From Paragordius varius (lineage: Eukaryota > Nematomorpha): a DNA stretch of 64,000 nt. The stretch is taken from the NCBI GenBank assembly GCA_964247055.1, contig OZ176054.1, forward strand, positions 8,804,001-8,868,000, written 5' to 3'. The notes beneath the pieces were generated by a model. The model searched no databases and had not been told where the DNA came from. It worked only from the letters and a program-made list of their open reading frames with translations. Each line of letters starts with the position of its first letter. Position 1 is the first letter of the stretch. This document shows, in pieces, positions 1 through 15,000 of this stretch. A program made the translations under genes and the position numbers.

Positions 1-1500
1 GGAATTATATGGGAATCTTTGGATAAATATGGATTTATCGTTACACGATAATCAGCGCAAATGCGAACTTCCCCATTGGATTTCAAAACGTTGACAGTTG
101 GTTGACCAACAAATTGGAGTTGTTGTTGGATCAACTGGTTCTATAATTGCTAAATCTAACAATCCGTCTAATTCGTTTTCTACCAATGGTTGTAATGAAA
201 GAGGAACTCTTCGGCAAGGAAAACATTTTGGTTTTGCATCCGGAATCAGAAAGATTTTAATTGGATTTCCGTTGAAACAACCAAGTTCATTTGAAAGTTT
301 TGGAAATCTGTTAATCAGATCCATATTATCATAATCAAAATTAATATTATAATTAACCTTTTGGAAATGGCAAATTGTAAGCTTTTATCCATGGTAATCC
401 AAAAATCGGATCGAAATATCCTTTTGTAACGACACATGGTAAAGTTATTTGTTTGTGAAACGTCACATTAACCATCTCCCCATAATGGGAATCTTATTAT
501 TGTCATATGTGGTAATTTGATCGGACCACGTTAATTTGGGACAACCAATCTGCCTCCATATTTGTTGATTTATGAACAGTCAGAAGTGTCGAAAAACCAT
601 AATTCTAGGGGTAGTGCCCGCTTTTATAGATCTAATTTGATCTAAATTTCTTACCAACTTTGTTTTGCACATTGAACTAAAGTGGTTAAAGTTGTTATAT
701 TTGTAACAATTTTCCAAGCAGGGCATTTGTTCTTTAGAGACAATTCACAATTGGGACAATTAATTTTGTCATTATTATTGTACTTTTCCTTTTTATTATT
801 ATGATCTTTGCTGACCTTTACTTTATTCACAGTGGCTGATAAATTCTCAGCTTCCTCAAAACTGAGGGTAGGTCAACTAACATTTGTAAAGTTAATGGTG
901 TTTCACCCATTTTGCCTAAGGGATATAACGTGTAGCTCTCTTTCCAATCTTGGTTAGTTGAATGAGGCCTACAATAAACATAACTCTTATCTTGTTGGAA
1001 ATATCAGAATCAAAACCTGCATTATCAGCTAGGATTTTTAATCTTTCCAAATACGACAAAAACGGTTCATTTTCCCCTCGACGAATACGATAAAATTCGG
1101 ACCGGTTAATCCATAAGCTTTTATCCGGCGCATATATCTGGACCGCTATTTTAAAGATCTCTGGCCATTCTAGAGCATCTATGTTGTCCGGATATAATAT
1201 GTTTTCAATTTTGTTCAAAATTTTTATTCCACCAAATGCAAGGAACAATTTTTTCACGGCATCATTAGTGATCGGTATGTCTCTGGCTAGTGAAAGCAGG
1301 ATTGGCACCCACACATAATTGGTATGTCTCATCAACAAAAAGAAACGTTCGATGTGCTTGACGTAATTTTTGAAATTCAATGATTCATCAAAAGGCTCCA
1401 GAACTATCCGATTTATGGGGTTTTGTGCATTATTAAATGTGAATTTGGAATCTTCCATGTAAGGAATAATTTTCCTCGTCGCCAATAATATTTTGAACAA
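1..1500 (-). mobile_element. Ty3/mdg4-type LTR retrotransposon fossil (partial)
   Basis: Read on the minus strand, the element runs gag (about 1500-916), a cysteine-rich zinc-knuckle-like stretch (about 760-710), a short protease-like gap, then the beginning of reverse transcriptase (324-52), where it leaves the window. The RT start shows the typical Ty3 arrangement of an RRVPLSLQPLVENELD-like helix followed by an IIEPV motif. The gag part resembles the capsid region of Ty3-type elements. The element is broken in several places and is a decayed copy. LTR-like repeats lie beyond its gag end at 1510-3080. The family is recognised from motif order only; no LTR boundary was proven. Confidence 0.75.
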
Positions 1501-1509
1501 TACAAAAAC

Positions 1510-2893
1510 AATTTATTGTTATACAGTAGCGTATGCAGTAAAAGATTGTTAGTGCAAAATAATCTTAATGACACAAAACTGGGGGATATTATGGATATGT
1601 TTATAAATAAGACTGAATGATAATCAATATATGAAAATTGAGGACATTTGGTCGGCACATTTGGTATTGAAAAGCTAATACATAAAATTTTTGTGAGAAA
1701 TATTTATGATGTTTTTTATTGAAAATTTATTGAATGTTTATGCATACTCAGAGGAAAATGAAGCCACAATACCAAATATTCAACAAACTTTCTAGAAATG
1801 TATTACAGGATATATCCAATTTAGATAACGTTACTATAAGAGATAATATTATTTAACATGTTGCATTAAAATTATTGTTCATATATATTTATTTCACAAT
1901 AGTATTAATAAATAGATATTTATTATTATAATATATGGTTTTTATTGTTGCACATTTAAGAAAACATCATTGTTAAAAATATCATTGTGTAAAATCTTTC
2001 CGTTAATCTGTTTAAAAACAAGGTGTCGGTTAATAAAAAATATAAGTATTGCATTTAACAAGTAATGTTATGGAATTTATTTTTAACTACAAAAAACCCT
2101 AAATTTAAAAAATCCTTTACCTTTTCACCTCACGCTTATTTATTTTTAAATAGATCGAGAAAAGCAAGTAATAATTTAAATAAAGATCTTGTATAATTTC
2201 TATTGTATTTGTATACAGTTCCATAATTCAAATCAGGACTACATGAAATGAAAATTAACATTTTTTTACAGTAGAGTATGCAGTAAAAGATTGTTAGTGC
2301 AAAATATTCTAAAAAACACAAAACAGGGGGATATTATGGATATGTATAAATAAGACTGGATGATAATTAAAATATGAAAATTGAGGACATTTGGTCGGCA
2401 CATTTGGTATTGAAAAGCTAATAAAATTTTTGTGAGAAATATTTATGATGGTTTTTATTGAAAATTTATTAAATGTATAATACTCAGAGGAAAATGAAGC
2501 CACAATACCAAATATTCAACAATCTTCTAGAAATGTATTACAGGATATATCCAATTTAGATAACGTTACTAGAAGATTAGATGTTGTCAAAACTACAAAA
2601 AAATTAAGAAATTTAAGAGTTTAGCAGTTAATAATGTTTAGAGGTTAATAAAAAATAATATAAGTAATGCATTTAACAAGTAATCTAATGTAATTTATTT
2701 TTAACTACAAAAAACCCCAAATTTTAAGAATCCTTTAATTTTTCACCTCACGCTTATTCAGTTTTAAATAAATTGAGAAAAGCAAGTAATAATTTAAATG
2801 AGGATCTTGTATAATTTTTAATTGTATTTGTATACATTTCCTTAATTCAAATCACGAATGTTCTACCATGAAATGAAAAATTAACATTTTTTT
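1510..2893. repeat. Tandem pair of LTR-like units next to the Ty3 fossil
   Basis: Two similar units of roughly 620-745 bp follow each other. Both start near a shared block (GTATGCAGTAAAAGATTG at about 1530 and 2277). Both also share a block around GGCACATTTGGTATTGAAAA (1655 and 2397) and a block around AACTACAAAAAACCC (2085 and 2703). The position just beyond the gag end of the fossil suggests LTR or leader sequence. The two units have drifted apart by many small changes, so the duplication is old. Which ends are the true LTR ends is not resolved. Confidence 0.6.
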
Positions 2894-2974
2894 AAGAAAT
2901 CTGGGAAATAATGTTTCACTAATAGTTTTATTTTTCATCACAATACAAAAACCAAATGCTCATTTTTACATATA

Positions 2975-3080
2975 CCAAGATTGTCCCCTGATTTTGTATC
3001 CACTATGCATAATATCCCCCTGTTTTGTGTTTTTTAGATTATCGCGCACTAACAATCTTTTACTGCATACGCTACTGAAC
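2975..3080. repeat. Inverted piece of the LTR-like unit
   Basis: The stretch with ATATCCCCCTGTTTTGTG and CAATCTTTTACTGCATACG is the reverse complement of the block at about 1528-1600 and 2272-2340. It is a third, inverted partial copy of the same LTR-like unit. Confidence 0.6.
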
Positions 3081-4437
3081 ATATCAAATACGTATTTTGT
3101 TATTCAAATAATCCGAAATAAAAATATGAATAAACATATGAAATATTTTGTAGGGTTAAAATTTTAAAATATAATTTATGCTAATTAATTCGCCATTCAA
3201 ATGACAAACTAAGTTCACACACGTATTTTCAAATTTTATTTGCTAATTTTGTGACTTATTTATTTGGAGAAACCATATCAATTGCAAAATAATCAAATCA
3301 ATTGTAATTTATTTTTAGAATGCCATTTAGTTCATACCAATTTTTTGGCATACTTTAAATAATATTCGTGTTTATGATTGATTCGTATATAATCATGCAT
3401 ATATATACATATAAATGACGTTTAATACTTGATTTTATTATAATTATCAAAACTTCATCCCCGCTCATTATATTATTAATGAGTAGCGCATGCTTATCAT
3501 GGAATATACATGGTCCTAGTTTTAAGGATACAATGATTAATTAAGCGTATTTTTTAAACGACGAGTAAAGTCAGTATGAGGGGCTAATGTAATAATTTAA
3601 AATTAAGTAGTTTTGAATGGAAATATTTTTTTATCGTGCTTTATTTTTGGCTTACTACTTTGGCCCATATTATGATAATAATTTTTGGGAGAAGGGAAAC
3701 GCAATGAATTAAAATAATTTGTGATGTTGTAGTTACTTTTATAAAGGATAAAAATTTTATACGAATCCCAGAAGTTTTATATCAGCTTGTTAAACAAACA
3801 CAAAAAGCTGAGATTATTTGAAGATTTTGCTTCAAACATTAAATCAAGTTCAGGAGCGCAGAGTAAGTTTTAAATAAAACATTTTTCCATGTTATATAAT
3901 TATACATTAGCAATGGTTAAACATTCCATTACCTTTTGAGGTATTTCTCTAAGACATATTTTAATTTAAATCTCTTAAGAAATAAGATAGTGGCTAAATC
4001 TCAAAATATGCATTCCATGGCCTTTCATGCGCATTAAATAAAAGAAATTTTTAAAAGTGTTAAATCAAAAAACTCTAATATCAGCCGCCATTTTTTCAGC
4101 CTTTTATAAACATTCAGTGCCTTATTTAACGATTACATTTTAGGTTATGGAACATTTCGAGCAGTTATCACAAAAGTTGTAACAACTTTATTGAAGGCTT
4201 AAAACCAAAAGCACCATCAGAATCCTGATTATATCAATCCAAAATTAATATTTTTTATATTCTTCTATATTGTGCGCAATGTTAGGTAAATAAGCCTATA
4301 TTTTGAATTTTTTAAATTGAAGTCCCGAATAGGCGATTTTAAAATTAATGACCAAGTTGCCAAAATATAAAACCTTTTTAACACTTCGATTCAAATTAGT
4401 GTAACTTGTGTCCCATACCGTATTTAAATTTATATTA
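3081..4437. other. Gene-free AT-rich stretch
   Basis: No open frame longer than about 60 codons and no recognisable protein, RNA gene or transposon end was found. Weak similarity to the dispersed repeats further right is possible near 4100-4300. Confidence 0.5.
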
Positions 4438-5060
4438 TCAAAAACTACTTAAAGGGACGTTTCAATTTAATTTATGCTTCTATCCAGATAAAAATTACAT
4501 AAATAAGCCAAAATATCTTAATAAAATAGTTTTGAAAAAAAGTTACATATTAAATTACTTAAACACCATTTTTATTTAAACATCCTTGCAATATAACGTG
4601 TTTTTTCATGCCTAAATTTAAATTAGTTATTTTATTAAATTCACATTTAACATATAATATAATCAGAAAAGGTGGTTTATTTTGCATTAATTTTTTTAGC
4701 TAATATAGACATGTAATGTTGACTAAATCTTTACCTTCAAGTTTATCATAAAATAAGTATATCAGGTTTTTTAGATTCTTTTTTTTTAATTTTGGAGTTG
4801 TAAGTACAAACTTTTGCAATGGTTTTAATTAAGCAGGCTTAGAACTAACCCCAACTTGAATCAAAGGACTAAAATGAATGTGTTGTATCAAAGTGTTAAG
4901 TTAATCATTAACACTTATTAACCATAATAAAAATTATGATAGTGGCGAAAAATGACATGAAGATTTTTTAATTTTATACATTTTTTTAAAAAAATTTAAA
5001 CATACGCCTAAAAGGCTAAAAAGATATTTATTTGAAATTGGTCTGAGATATAATACTCTG
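4438..5060 (+). repeat. Old dispersed repeat (family D) plus MITE remnant
   Basis: Positions 4438-4910 are similar over their whole length to 7640-8110 in UBE3B intron 1 and, inverted, to 24000-24440. Shared words include TTTATGCTTCTATCC, GCCAAAATATCTTAATAA and AATGAATGTGTTGTATC. The following 150 bp (GGCGAAAAATGACATGAAG, then CGCCTAAAAGGCTAAA) match the body of the TTAA-flanked MITE family seen complete at 56347-56845. No coding capacity was seen. Confidence 0.6.
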
Positions 5061-6025
5061 CTTAAAGGTATTGAAGCGTTACTTGCTAGTATAATTGTAA
5101 AAAAAATATTAAGTTTAAAAAATAATATGATGTTTTTTGATTTTCACGAAATTTTTTTAAAAAATCCGTTTGTGTTTCAACATTTAGGTGTTATCTAAAT
5201 TTTCTCTGTAATTTACAAACCTATAATATATATAGCCTTTATCTATCTCATGTAAAAGTCGATTGTTGGATTATTTTAGAAAACAGACTTTTATAATGTA
5301 ATTTAAGGCTCTGGGACAAAACACACATAATATGCCGTTTATAAAAAGTAATAAAGTCCTTAATCAAAAAATTCGAAATTGGATTAATTGTGTCATTTAT
5401 CGATATAGAGTAATTACCCTGAAATATAATTTTAAATGACCGACAAAAATATACTTTATACTTAGGGAAGTTCTTATATGTTATATTATGATATCAAAAA
5501 TTTGAAATAATACATACTTTAAATATATATTAATTTCAAAAAAATTTGGCTAAAAGCTATTTTATGCTAAATACGCTTTAAAAATTTTGTTGAAAATTAA
5601 AACAGTGATATCATAATGATATGTTGAGTATCGCGCAATCTCGGTACTTTTGAAATTTTTAAGAAAACTAGCCTAACTTATCGGAGTCACTTTCGTATCC
5701 CACATCTAAATTAAAAAAATTGATATACTGTTAATGCTTTTATATATAGCTTATAATATAAAAAAGAATAATTAACCTGAAGCTTATAGCTAAATAAAAA
5801 TTCTAATACATTTTTTTTCAACATTATTACCACCGATTTTGTCTGTTTTGTATATAAGTATACCTATATGACAAATTGTCTCTTACAAAATTTAATATAT
5901 ATCAAAAACATATTATTTAAACAATAAAATTTTAAATTAATGCACTAATCATTTACCCCAAACAACATTTATTGGCCTTTATAAACATTCATTATTATTT
6001 TAAGTTAGACGTTTAAATATTCCAT
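5061..6025. other. Region upstream of UBE3B, nothing recognised
   Basis: AT-rich and non-coding. It must contain the UBE3B promoter and any 5' untranslated exon, but no promoter element can be named. An in-frame TAA at 6014 limits upstream extension of the first UBE3B exon. Confidence 0.4.
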
Positions 6026-9000
6026 ATGTATTGTGAATCGGATATTATCACTGTTCAAAAATATATTCGTGGTTATATAGCAAGAAGAAAATATCGAAAT
6101 TTAATAATTGAAACAATTAATAATATTGATATTAATTTGTCAGATAATACATTAATTTTTTTACTAGGTGCCCTTATAAATACTTATGATATTACACTCA
6201 ACCCACAGCTTAATAAATTAATTAAAATTTTGATTAATAGACCTAAAATCAAAATTTCGCCATATTATATTATTAATTTAAATAACATTTTGACTAGAAA
6301 TAAAAATATTTCCCTCCTTCCCGTATATCTTAATTTTTTAATCTGGTCTATGAATCTGTTATCATCACAAACTATAGTATTTCATGAAAATCTGCAATCA
6401 ACTTTTAATAATCTATGTAATGAAAATTTTATTCCGAATATAGTTAAAAAACGCAATCTATCTTTGCTATTGGAACATGCGCTAATATTTGTATTGCTGA
6501 AAATAATTGAATACACCAATATGCTCACGCCAATATCATTTACAGTACCTTGCCTTATGAATCATTTAATTTGCCATAAATATTTTCAATCAAATATGGA
6601 TTTATATGTCGCCATTTTTATTGAAAGTGTTTTACTCCTCCCCCATTCACTTGTTGAAAGTGTAACAGTTAATGAAAATTTGATTGTTTTATCAAACCTG
6701 GTTTGTTTGACCAATTTTATTGTAACTCAAAAATTATCCGATTATAAACGTCGTTTCCGCATATGTTTGGAATCTATATCGGCCATCAATAATTTAATAG
6801 ATTTGGAATTGGAAGTTTCCCGCAACTCAAATCATCAACAAAGTAAATTACAGTTGCATCCTGTGTTTGGTTGGACACCCATAGTGTTCAATAATGATTC
6901 GATTAATTTAATCTTGAAAGATATCAGTCTTTTATGGTCTCATCAAATAATTGAAACATTAATTGATGAAACTTTATTTAATATGAATAACAATATTAAA
7001 AATACCGAAAACATTGTCATCAATGAAAAATTAGTAGCCAATTCATTTACTTCAAACAAGCCTCCAAACATATTGATTAGTGAAATAATTTGTAAGTGTA
7101 TGAAAAACTTTACTTCCTACAAACTAGAAATATTGACCAATTTATCCATCAGTCATAAATTAATTCGAAGACTATGGAATGAACTTTTAGATGATTTCAC
7201 TTGCCAAAACCCGAATACTCAAATCACATTTTTCCATAATTTGATCGTGAAATAGTATGTAATATTTTTCTTAAAATATATTTTAAAGTTATTATAATTA
7301 CGCTTTATTAATGGATGTTCCTGCTTTAAATTGGTGGTCAAAAAATTGATGCCATTTGAAGTTTAAGCCTGTTTATCTCCTAAATGTTAATGAGCTTACA
7401 AATTTTAAATTAAAAAAAGGGGATTGCTACAAAGTTTAACTTGCTATGGAAAAAATTTCCCGAATTACATGTTATTTAATATACATTCATGTATCCTTTA
7501 TTTTATCAAAATTTTATTTTTTTTTTCGTTAAATGGTAATAAATACTTGGTAAAGAATAGAAAAAACAAGAGCTCAATTGGGGTATTTAAATACCCCAAA
7601 CTAAATTTAAATTAATATTTTCAAATTACTGAAGGAAACAGTCCCAATTTAAATTTATGCTTCTATCCTAATAAAAATTATATAAATATGCCAAAATATC
7701 TTAATAAATTTTTGTTTTGAAAAAAAGTTCCATGTCAAACTACTTCGACGCCATTTTTATTGCACAAAATTTTTGCACAGTCTTCATTTAATTTTGAGGG
7801 TAAAATTAAAGCAAACATCTAACATTGATAGAAATAGAAAAAGCGGTTTATTTTGTATTATTTTTGATTTTATCATTTCACACATGTCACGTTGACCAAA
7901 TTTTTACCTTTCGGTTTTAGTATTAAATAAGTAATATCAAGTATTTTTAAATAAAATTTTTCATATATTTCGGCAAAATTTTGCCATGGTTTTGATTGCT
8001 TCCATACTTTTTAAAGTATTTGATTTTAAACTGGTCTGGGGTATCCAACTACCCCAATTTGAATTGAAGGACTATGAATGTGTTGTATCCAAATGTTAAC
8101 AATATCATATTAATCAAAAAAGTATAAGAATTACCATCGAGCTTTTGTTTTTTTCTATTCTTACCAAATATTTATACTCATTTAACGAAAAAATAATAAA
8201 TTTTTGATAAAATAAAGGATACATGACTGTATAACATAACAATTACACTAAATTGAACGGTAACATCCAAAAAGGTTCAATAGATTCTCAATAGCCAAAA
8301 TAAAAAGATTGACTTATGCCGCTATTTCGTGATGTAAAATTATACTCCATACGGTTGATGACCATGTTTTTGGATTATTCTGAAACCGTATTAGCAATTT
8401 ATTTATAAATATTATTATGGCTGACATTTCAAATTCAAAAATAACTTTTTTACATATTATCTTTGAGAGCCGCTGGAATCGTCAACAAAATTCTAGTGTG
8501 CTACTTCCACGCGGCGTTGGTTAGATCACATACACTTTGGTGAACTAACAGCAGTTGCCAGTGTTAGATTTTATGCAAAAACATCTTTTTTGCAATGAGT
8601 TTTTTTACAAGGGGACATGTGAAAAGTAACAACCTTGCCTCAGTTTATAAATTCTGTATTTGAAAGATCATAATATTAATGAACATTTGGATCAATTTTT
8701 TGAGATCATAGTGTATTTGTGATGTTTCATTTTAAATCGATCAAAATAGAATTTCGGAACCTCTAAGTTTGCATATTGTATTTTGTCTTTTATTATAATA
8801 ATCTCATAGGTTCTTTTGACAATGGTAAAATATATAACACATAAATTTTCCATTATTTCTTAAAATAGTGTTAATTCTGCTTTACTTCGAAAACCTTGTC
8901 GACATGAAAATGAATATGAAACCCAATTATATCCCTTGCTATTGGCATGTGAAATAACGTCACACACCTTACTTATTTTTAACAATGATGAATTATTCAA

Positions 9001-12000
9001 ATCCAATCTTATATTTCAAATTTATAATAAAGATACACCAACTGCCAAACAACACGTTGTTACCATAGGATGGAAAGAAATCGGTCATTTTTTGAATTTA
9101 CTTGTATTCGAAATTTTTCGGACTATTAAATATTCTGTTACATCAACAAATGATGTACTGGATGACAATGAATGCGGTCAATCTAATAATTATTTTAAAA
9201 AGCATTCAATGCCCTTTAAATACATCACCGGAAAAATGGCATCAATCAATCGATTAGGTACCGAATATTGCTTAACTCAAGATGAATACACCGCTAAATT
9301 TAATAATCTCCCTACCAATAGAAAAATACTCTTTAAACCACAGAATGGTAAAAAGAAATGGTCTTTCTTACAAATACTTTTAGGGAGCACAATATTTAAA
9401 TCGATTCATAATTTGCTTAATACGCTACATGATAGGGATGTCCGTTGTAATTTTACTGAATCTAACAAGGTATAAATAAATATTTGACAAAAGATTCTAA
9501 TATTCTTTTTTATTTTAATAACTATTAAATAGATTTATATTTTGTATTACAGGCTTTTTGGGTCATCCCAAAAATCAAGATTAAAGATTTTGCCATGGTT
9601 AATATTGAAATGGAATCATCAACGATTGCATCCGATTTGAAATGTGATACAGAAGCAAACTCTATATTTGATCTTATGCATTGGCCATACAGATTGTATC
9701 TTCAAGTATTAATATTTAACTATAAATCAAAATATACTTAAAAATAGGGATTTTAACACTTCCTGGCCTTTTGAGGCAGTTTTATATGCCATGGTCATTT
9801 AAAATTGACAATCTTAAATAATATTTTTGGCATTGGGCCAAATCAAAAATATGCTTTCTTTAAGGTTTAGTCGCATGATAGAAATTTTACATGTAAAATT
9901 GTAAAAAAAATTTATCTTAACCTTTTTCGCCGCCATTTTCTTAATTTTTTTAAAGTGTGAATACAACAACCCAATAACTGTGTTATGGTTGAAATGTATA
10001 AATAATATTGAAAAGCTTTCAAATTGCAATTTACCAGCCTAATTTTTGATATTTATTGAAAATTATATAAGCTGTTCTTGTTAATCATATTTTGAAGCTA
10101 TCTGAATTCGGAACTTTAGAAGGTTAAAAACTGTAAGAGTTTGTTTTTTTTCAATACAGGAGAAGAAGGTTTGATGATTGAATTTCACAAAAACAATTTC
10201 AAAACAGCAGTTTGTTTTCTACTTTAAGCTCTGGGACCCCAAAAGGTCATCGCGAACAAAAATATGCGATGTATTGATATGTTAAATATATATATTTATT
10301 CTATATTTTAATTATAAAATGAATAAAAACATCATTTACAGCCTTCAAAATTATATTTTGCAGCAAAACTTCATTGGCCACTACATTTCGTTTTTGTCTT
10401 GTATTTTACACTCTAAAGTTGTAGGGAATTTTTAAAATTAATTTAATTTTTCAAATTATAAATAAAATTTTATCTAGTTTACTAAAACTGGGATGACATT
10501 TTAAATGCACACCGTCTTATGGTTAAATATAATTATTTAGTATACTCCATTCATTTTATCTACAACTGATCGGATCAACCTCTTTTATTTATATTTTCCA
10601 ATCCCATCAATGGCAATTACAACATACTACACAATTCGCCGAAAGTATATTTTGGAAGATGGGTAAACACAATTAATTTTAACATAATTATCATTTTTTG
10701 ATTAAAGTATATGGATTTAGAGTGGGTCATTCGTATCTCCTTTTTGTGAAAAAATGTATCTCATTAACCGCATATTGTCTCTTTTAAATAAAACATGAAC
10801 AATTTAAATTTACCCTTGAACAATTTCACCCTCAAATAAATTATATGTTTTTTAAGGTTAAAAATTACCTATATATTTATATATTTTTAAAAAATTTCGT
10901 TAAATTAAATAATGCTGAAAAAAATAAACTATACCATAAAGATATTTCATATTAATTGAAAACATATAATTTATTTTAGGGTCAATTTGATTTGTTCGAG
11001 GGTGAATTCGAATCTTTCAGGGAGAACTTGAATTGTTAAAGGGTAAATTTGAACTGTAAATGGTATATTATTTTTGAGTGTCTACTATACATATTTATGG
11101 GAAACTGCGGACAATTTTAAACCTTGTTATTTTAAAAACTAGTGCCTTATTTGAAGATCGGAAAAATGCATGATATTCAACATGAACTAATTATTATTTG
11201 ACAGTGTCGATTTTAAGAGCCTAATATGTAAAATTAATTTTTAATAATGTTTCATTTACACATAGCATGGCAGCATTTGCCAAACTTGACCGTAAAACAT
11301 TGCGAGGTAATCTTCGAATCGAATTCGTAAATGCCCAAGGTCTCAGTGAATTAGGCATCGATGAAGATGGAATATTTTTGGAGTTTTTGGTTGATTCGAT
11401 AAACAAACTTTTCAGCAAGGAATTGAAATTATTTCGATATTCTTCGGATGATGGTACATATTATCCTGATCCATCTTCACAAACAAAGGTATATATGTAT
11501 TTTGGCATATTCACTTGTTGGCCAATTTGTAATCCATTAGCGTGTGTTTTAATAACACATTTTGTCCATAATTAGGTAGGCAAATTAATGTTGTAAGATA
11601 CGTTAAAACAATGTTTAATATCAAAATTTTGTTGTTATTAGTTACCCATTTACTATTTTATAACATATTGGTCAACAATAATGCGAATAGGCCAGCATAA
11701 ATATCCATGTAATTATACGTACCTAATCATATCCAACTAATTTACGTTTTCGAAATTACTAAAAGTTTTTTTTTGAATTTGGAGTATGTATAACTGATTC
11801 TATTTTTTAGCCAAATTATGAATCGTGGTTTCGTTACAGTGGAATATTGGTAGCTAAAGCTGTTTGTTTGGGCCTTGTTATATCTCCCAAATTGGCACCA
11901 TTTTTTCTCAATCATATCATTCAACGCGGGAAACAAAATTTAAATTTTCAGAGCTTTAAAATTACGAATGGGTCCCAGAAATGTTCCGTCATTGACATAC

Positions 12001-15000
12001 CCATTAAGCAAACTCGTAGATCTGAAATGAAGTAGTTAATTTTGGACACAGTCTCTATATATATATATATATATACCATTTGCACTTCAAGAGTGTCCTT
12101 GAACACTTCAAGTTGTTGGTCTTTGAACATTTTTGTTTTGTTTTTAACATTTGTAAATCTAATCATATATCATTCATGTATTTCATTTTTAATCTATTTT
12201 TTATATTTAACATAAATTGTTAATTAATATCAACTTTTAATTATTCAGAAACTGTATATCTTTACTTTCTTAATCATTTTTTTAAATATATATAAGATTA
12301 TAGCACGTAATTAAAAGATATAAGTTTTTTGGGTTATTATTTACAATTTTTCATAAAATATTTATAAGGTAATAATTTTGTTAAGTTGAAATAATTAATT
12401 TAAAACAAAAAAAGTGGTTTCTGAATAAAAAAAATTATTTTAAAATTAATATATATAAAATAATAAAGAAAATAAAATAAAAAAATACATGCAAAAATTC
12501 TGGTTAAATCCAAATTTAAAAATTTTAAGGACCTTGAAGTGTTTGAGGATCAACTTGAAACAACTTGAAATGTTTAAGGATGGACCATCTTGAAGTATTC
12601 AAGTACCAACTTGAAATGCTCAGGCACCAACTTGAAGTGTTCAAGGACACTCTTGAAGTCCAAATGGTAAACATATATAAAAAATTACATACCATTTATA
12701 ACTCAAATTCACCCTAGAACATTTCCTATTTACCCTAAAAATAAATTTTTTTGGACTAATTAACTTAATATTGGAATGAGATATTTCTTTTTGGCATAGT
12801 TAGTCATTTTTTCTGTATTTTTTAATAAAACATTTAAAAATTTAGGTATTATATTTAAAAAGAATTCATTAGGGTGAATTTGAAATATTTTAATTTGAGG
12901 TGTAGATAATATTTGCTAGAAAATTTATAAAGTAAACTAATTGGTTCTTTTTGCATCATATATAGGTTATCATATAATTATATTGACGATTTACAAACTA
13001 TGGATCCTGTCCTATATAATAGTCTAAATTATTTAAAAAATTGCACTGATGAACAAATTAGAGAATGCGCTTTAACGTTTTCAGTGATGAGTAATGTTGA
13101 AGGCGATACCCATACAGTTATGAAAGAATTAATTCCCGGTAAATTTTATTCTTCTTATTAAACAAATTACTGTTTTAATATATAATTTGTGGTAATTTTA
13201 TATTTATATAAGCATATTCAATATGATATAGGGGGAGAATCTTTATATGTTACAGCACAGAATAAATACATTTATATACATTTAATGGCACTCTACAAGC
13301 TTTATGGATGTATAAAAAATCAAATCATTGCTTTTACACAAGGCTTTTATCATGTGTTGTTTTACGATGTCAATTATTTTTCTGTCCCAGAGTTACAACA
13401 CCTGATTTCAGGTAAATATTATCCGCACTTTATTAAATAAATCAATCACTATAAAATTGACAAACTTAGAATATAATATACCTTATATGACTCATGGACG
13501 CTTCTATAAAGAGAAATATGCGGATGTGGCTATTTTTTCGATAAATCTAAAACGTTATTATATTAAATTGTTACTTAAAGCATCCACGCTCGAAAAATTG
13601 CAAATAACAGGCACCCCTATTTATTAAAAGTAATATTATTTAGCGAAATTCTTTTAATATTTTAGTAAATATATAATCTAGTAATATAAGATAAACAAAA
13701 AAATATTTTAACAAATTTATATTATTATGCAGTAGAATGTAAAAAAAGATATAGTAACACAATTATTATTCCAAAGGTTAGTCAGAAAATACGACGAGCC
13801 TCATTCAATATAGTCTTTTTTAAAAAAATGGTCAAGCAATTAATCTTTTTTTTATTTACACTTAGTTTAAAACATATATTTAAGTTTTATGGTTGGAGGG
13901 AATAGAACGTTTGAATCCAAAAACCGTAAATTTTGGTAGTTCAAATAAAAAAACATTTAATTTCAAATATTAAAATATAGAACATAACCTTGTCATCTGA
14001 AGTTAAAAATCTTAAATAGGTATTCATGATTTTTCTTACCATAATTAATTTTTGCATTTGTTTAGGTGATAACGATATAATTGATTTATCGGATTTAAGA
14101 TCAAATACCGTATACTTGGGTGGATACTATGACAAACATAAAACTATCATTTGGCTTTGGGAGATTTTACAAAATGATTTTAGTTCAGAGCAGACACGTA
14201 AATTTTTACGGTTCGTAACGAGCTGTGAACGAGCCCCTATCAATGGATTTAAATGGCTTCTACCCCCTTTCACAATCCGTTGCGTAGATCTTAACGATGA
14301 TGTATTTTGTTCCAAATTAAATATTTAACCTTGTAAAGAGTTTTTATTGTTAATTAATGTTTGGAATGTCATATAATTTATGTCAAACCTTGATTTATGA
14401 CATTTTTTACCTAAATTAATGTTAAGATTTAAAATTTATAATTTAGAAAGACATAAAAAGAATTTCGTTACCATAGCCAATGAGAATTTAATGTAGCGCT
14501 TAGTAAAAAAATATATTTTAAACTTCCATAAATTAATGTTTAAATATTCATAATATTGGTTTCTTTTTCAAGGATGATGCCAATGCCAGCATTGTAACAG
14601 AAATGGGTGTTATAGGTAATGCTATAAGTGGAATATTTGGTACTGTTTCTCGCCTCAGAACACATCGAAATTCCTCAGCAATCGGAGGTTCGAGAAATGA
14701 AAATTATGTTTCTTCCATTGAAACCACTTCGAATGGGCAAAATGGTATATTTTAATATCCATTATTTTTTTGTTTTGGGTCTCTTTTTTCCTGCAAAACT
14801 ATGCAGAGCTTTTTTTAAGTTTAATATGCGTTCATTTAATCCATGGAAAGTAGATTTGCAAGATTATATTTTAAAAGTGAATGTAACCCACTAATTTAAA
14901 TGAATGAACGCAATATATCGCATAAAATGATTTTTAAATAACTTAAATATCTTCTCTAGGTATTATTGGTTTGGCCCAGTTATTGGATTCCATGGATTAA

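Noticed and set aside
7424-7615. 63-codon frame in UBE3B intron 1
   Set aside because: It is AT-driven, overlaps the start of a dispersed repeat, and shows no conservation.
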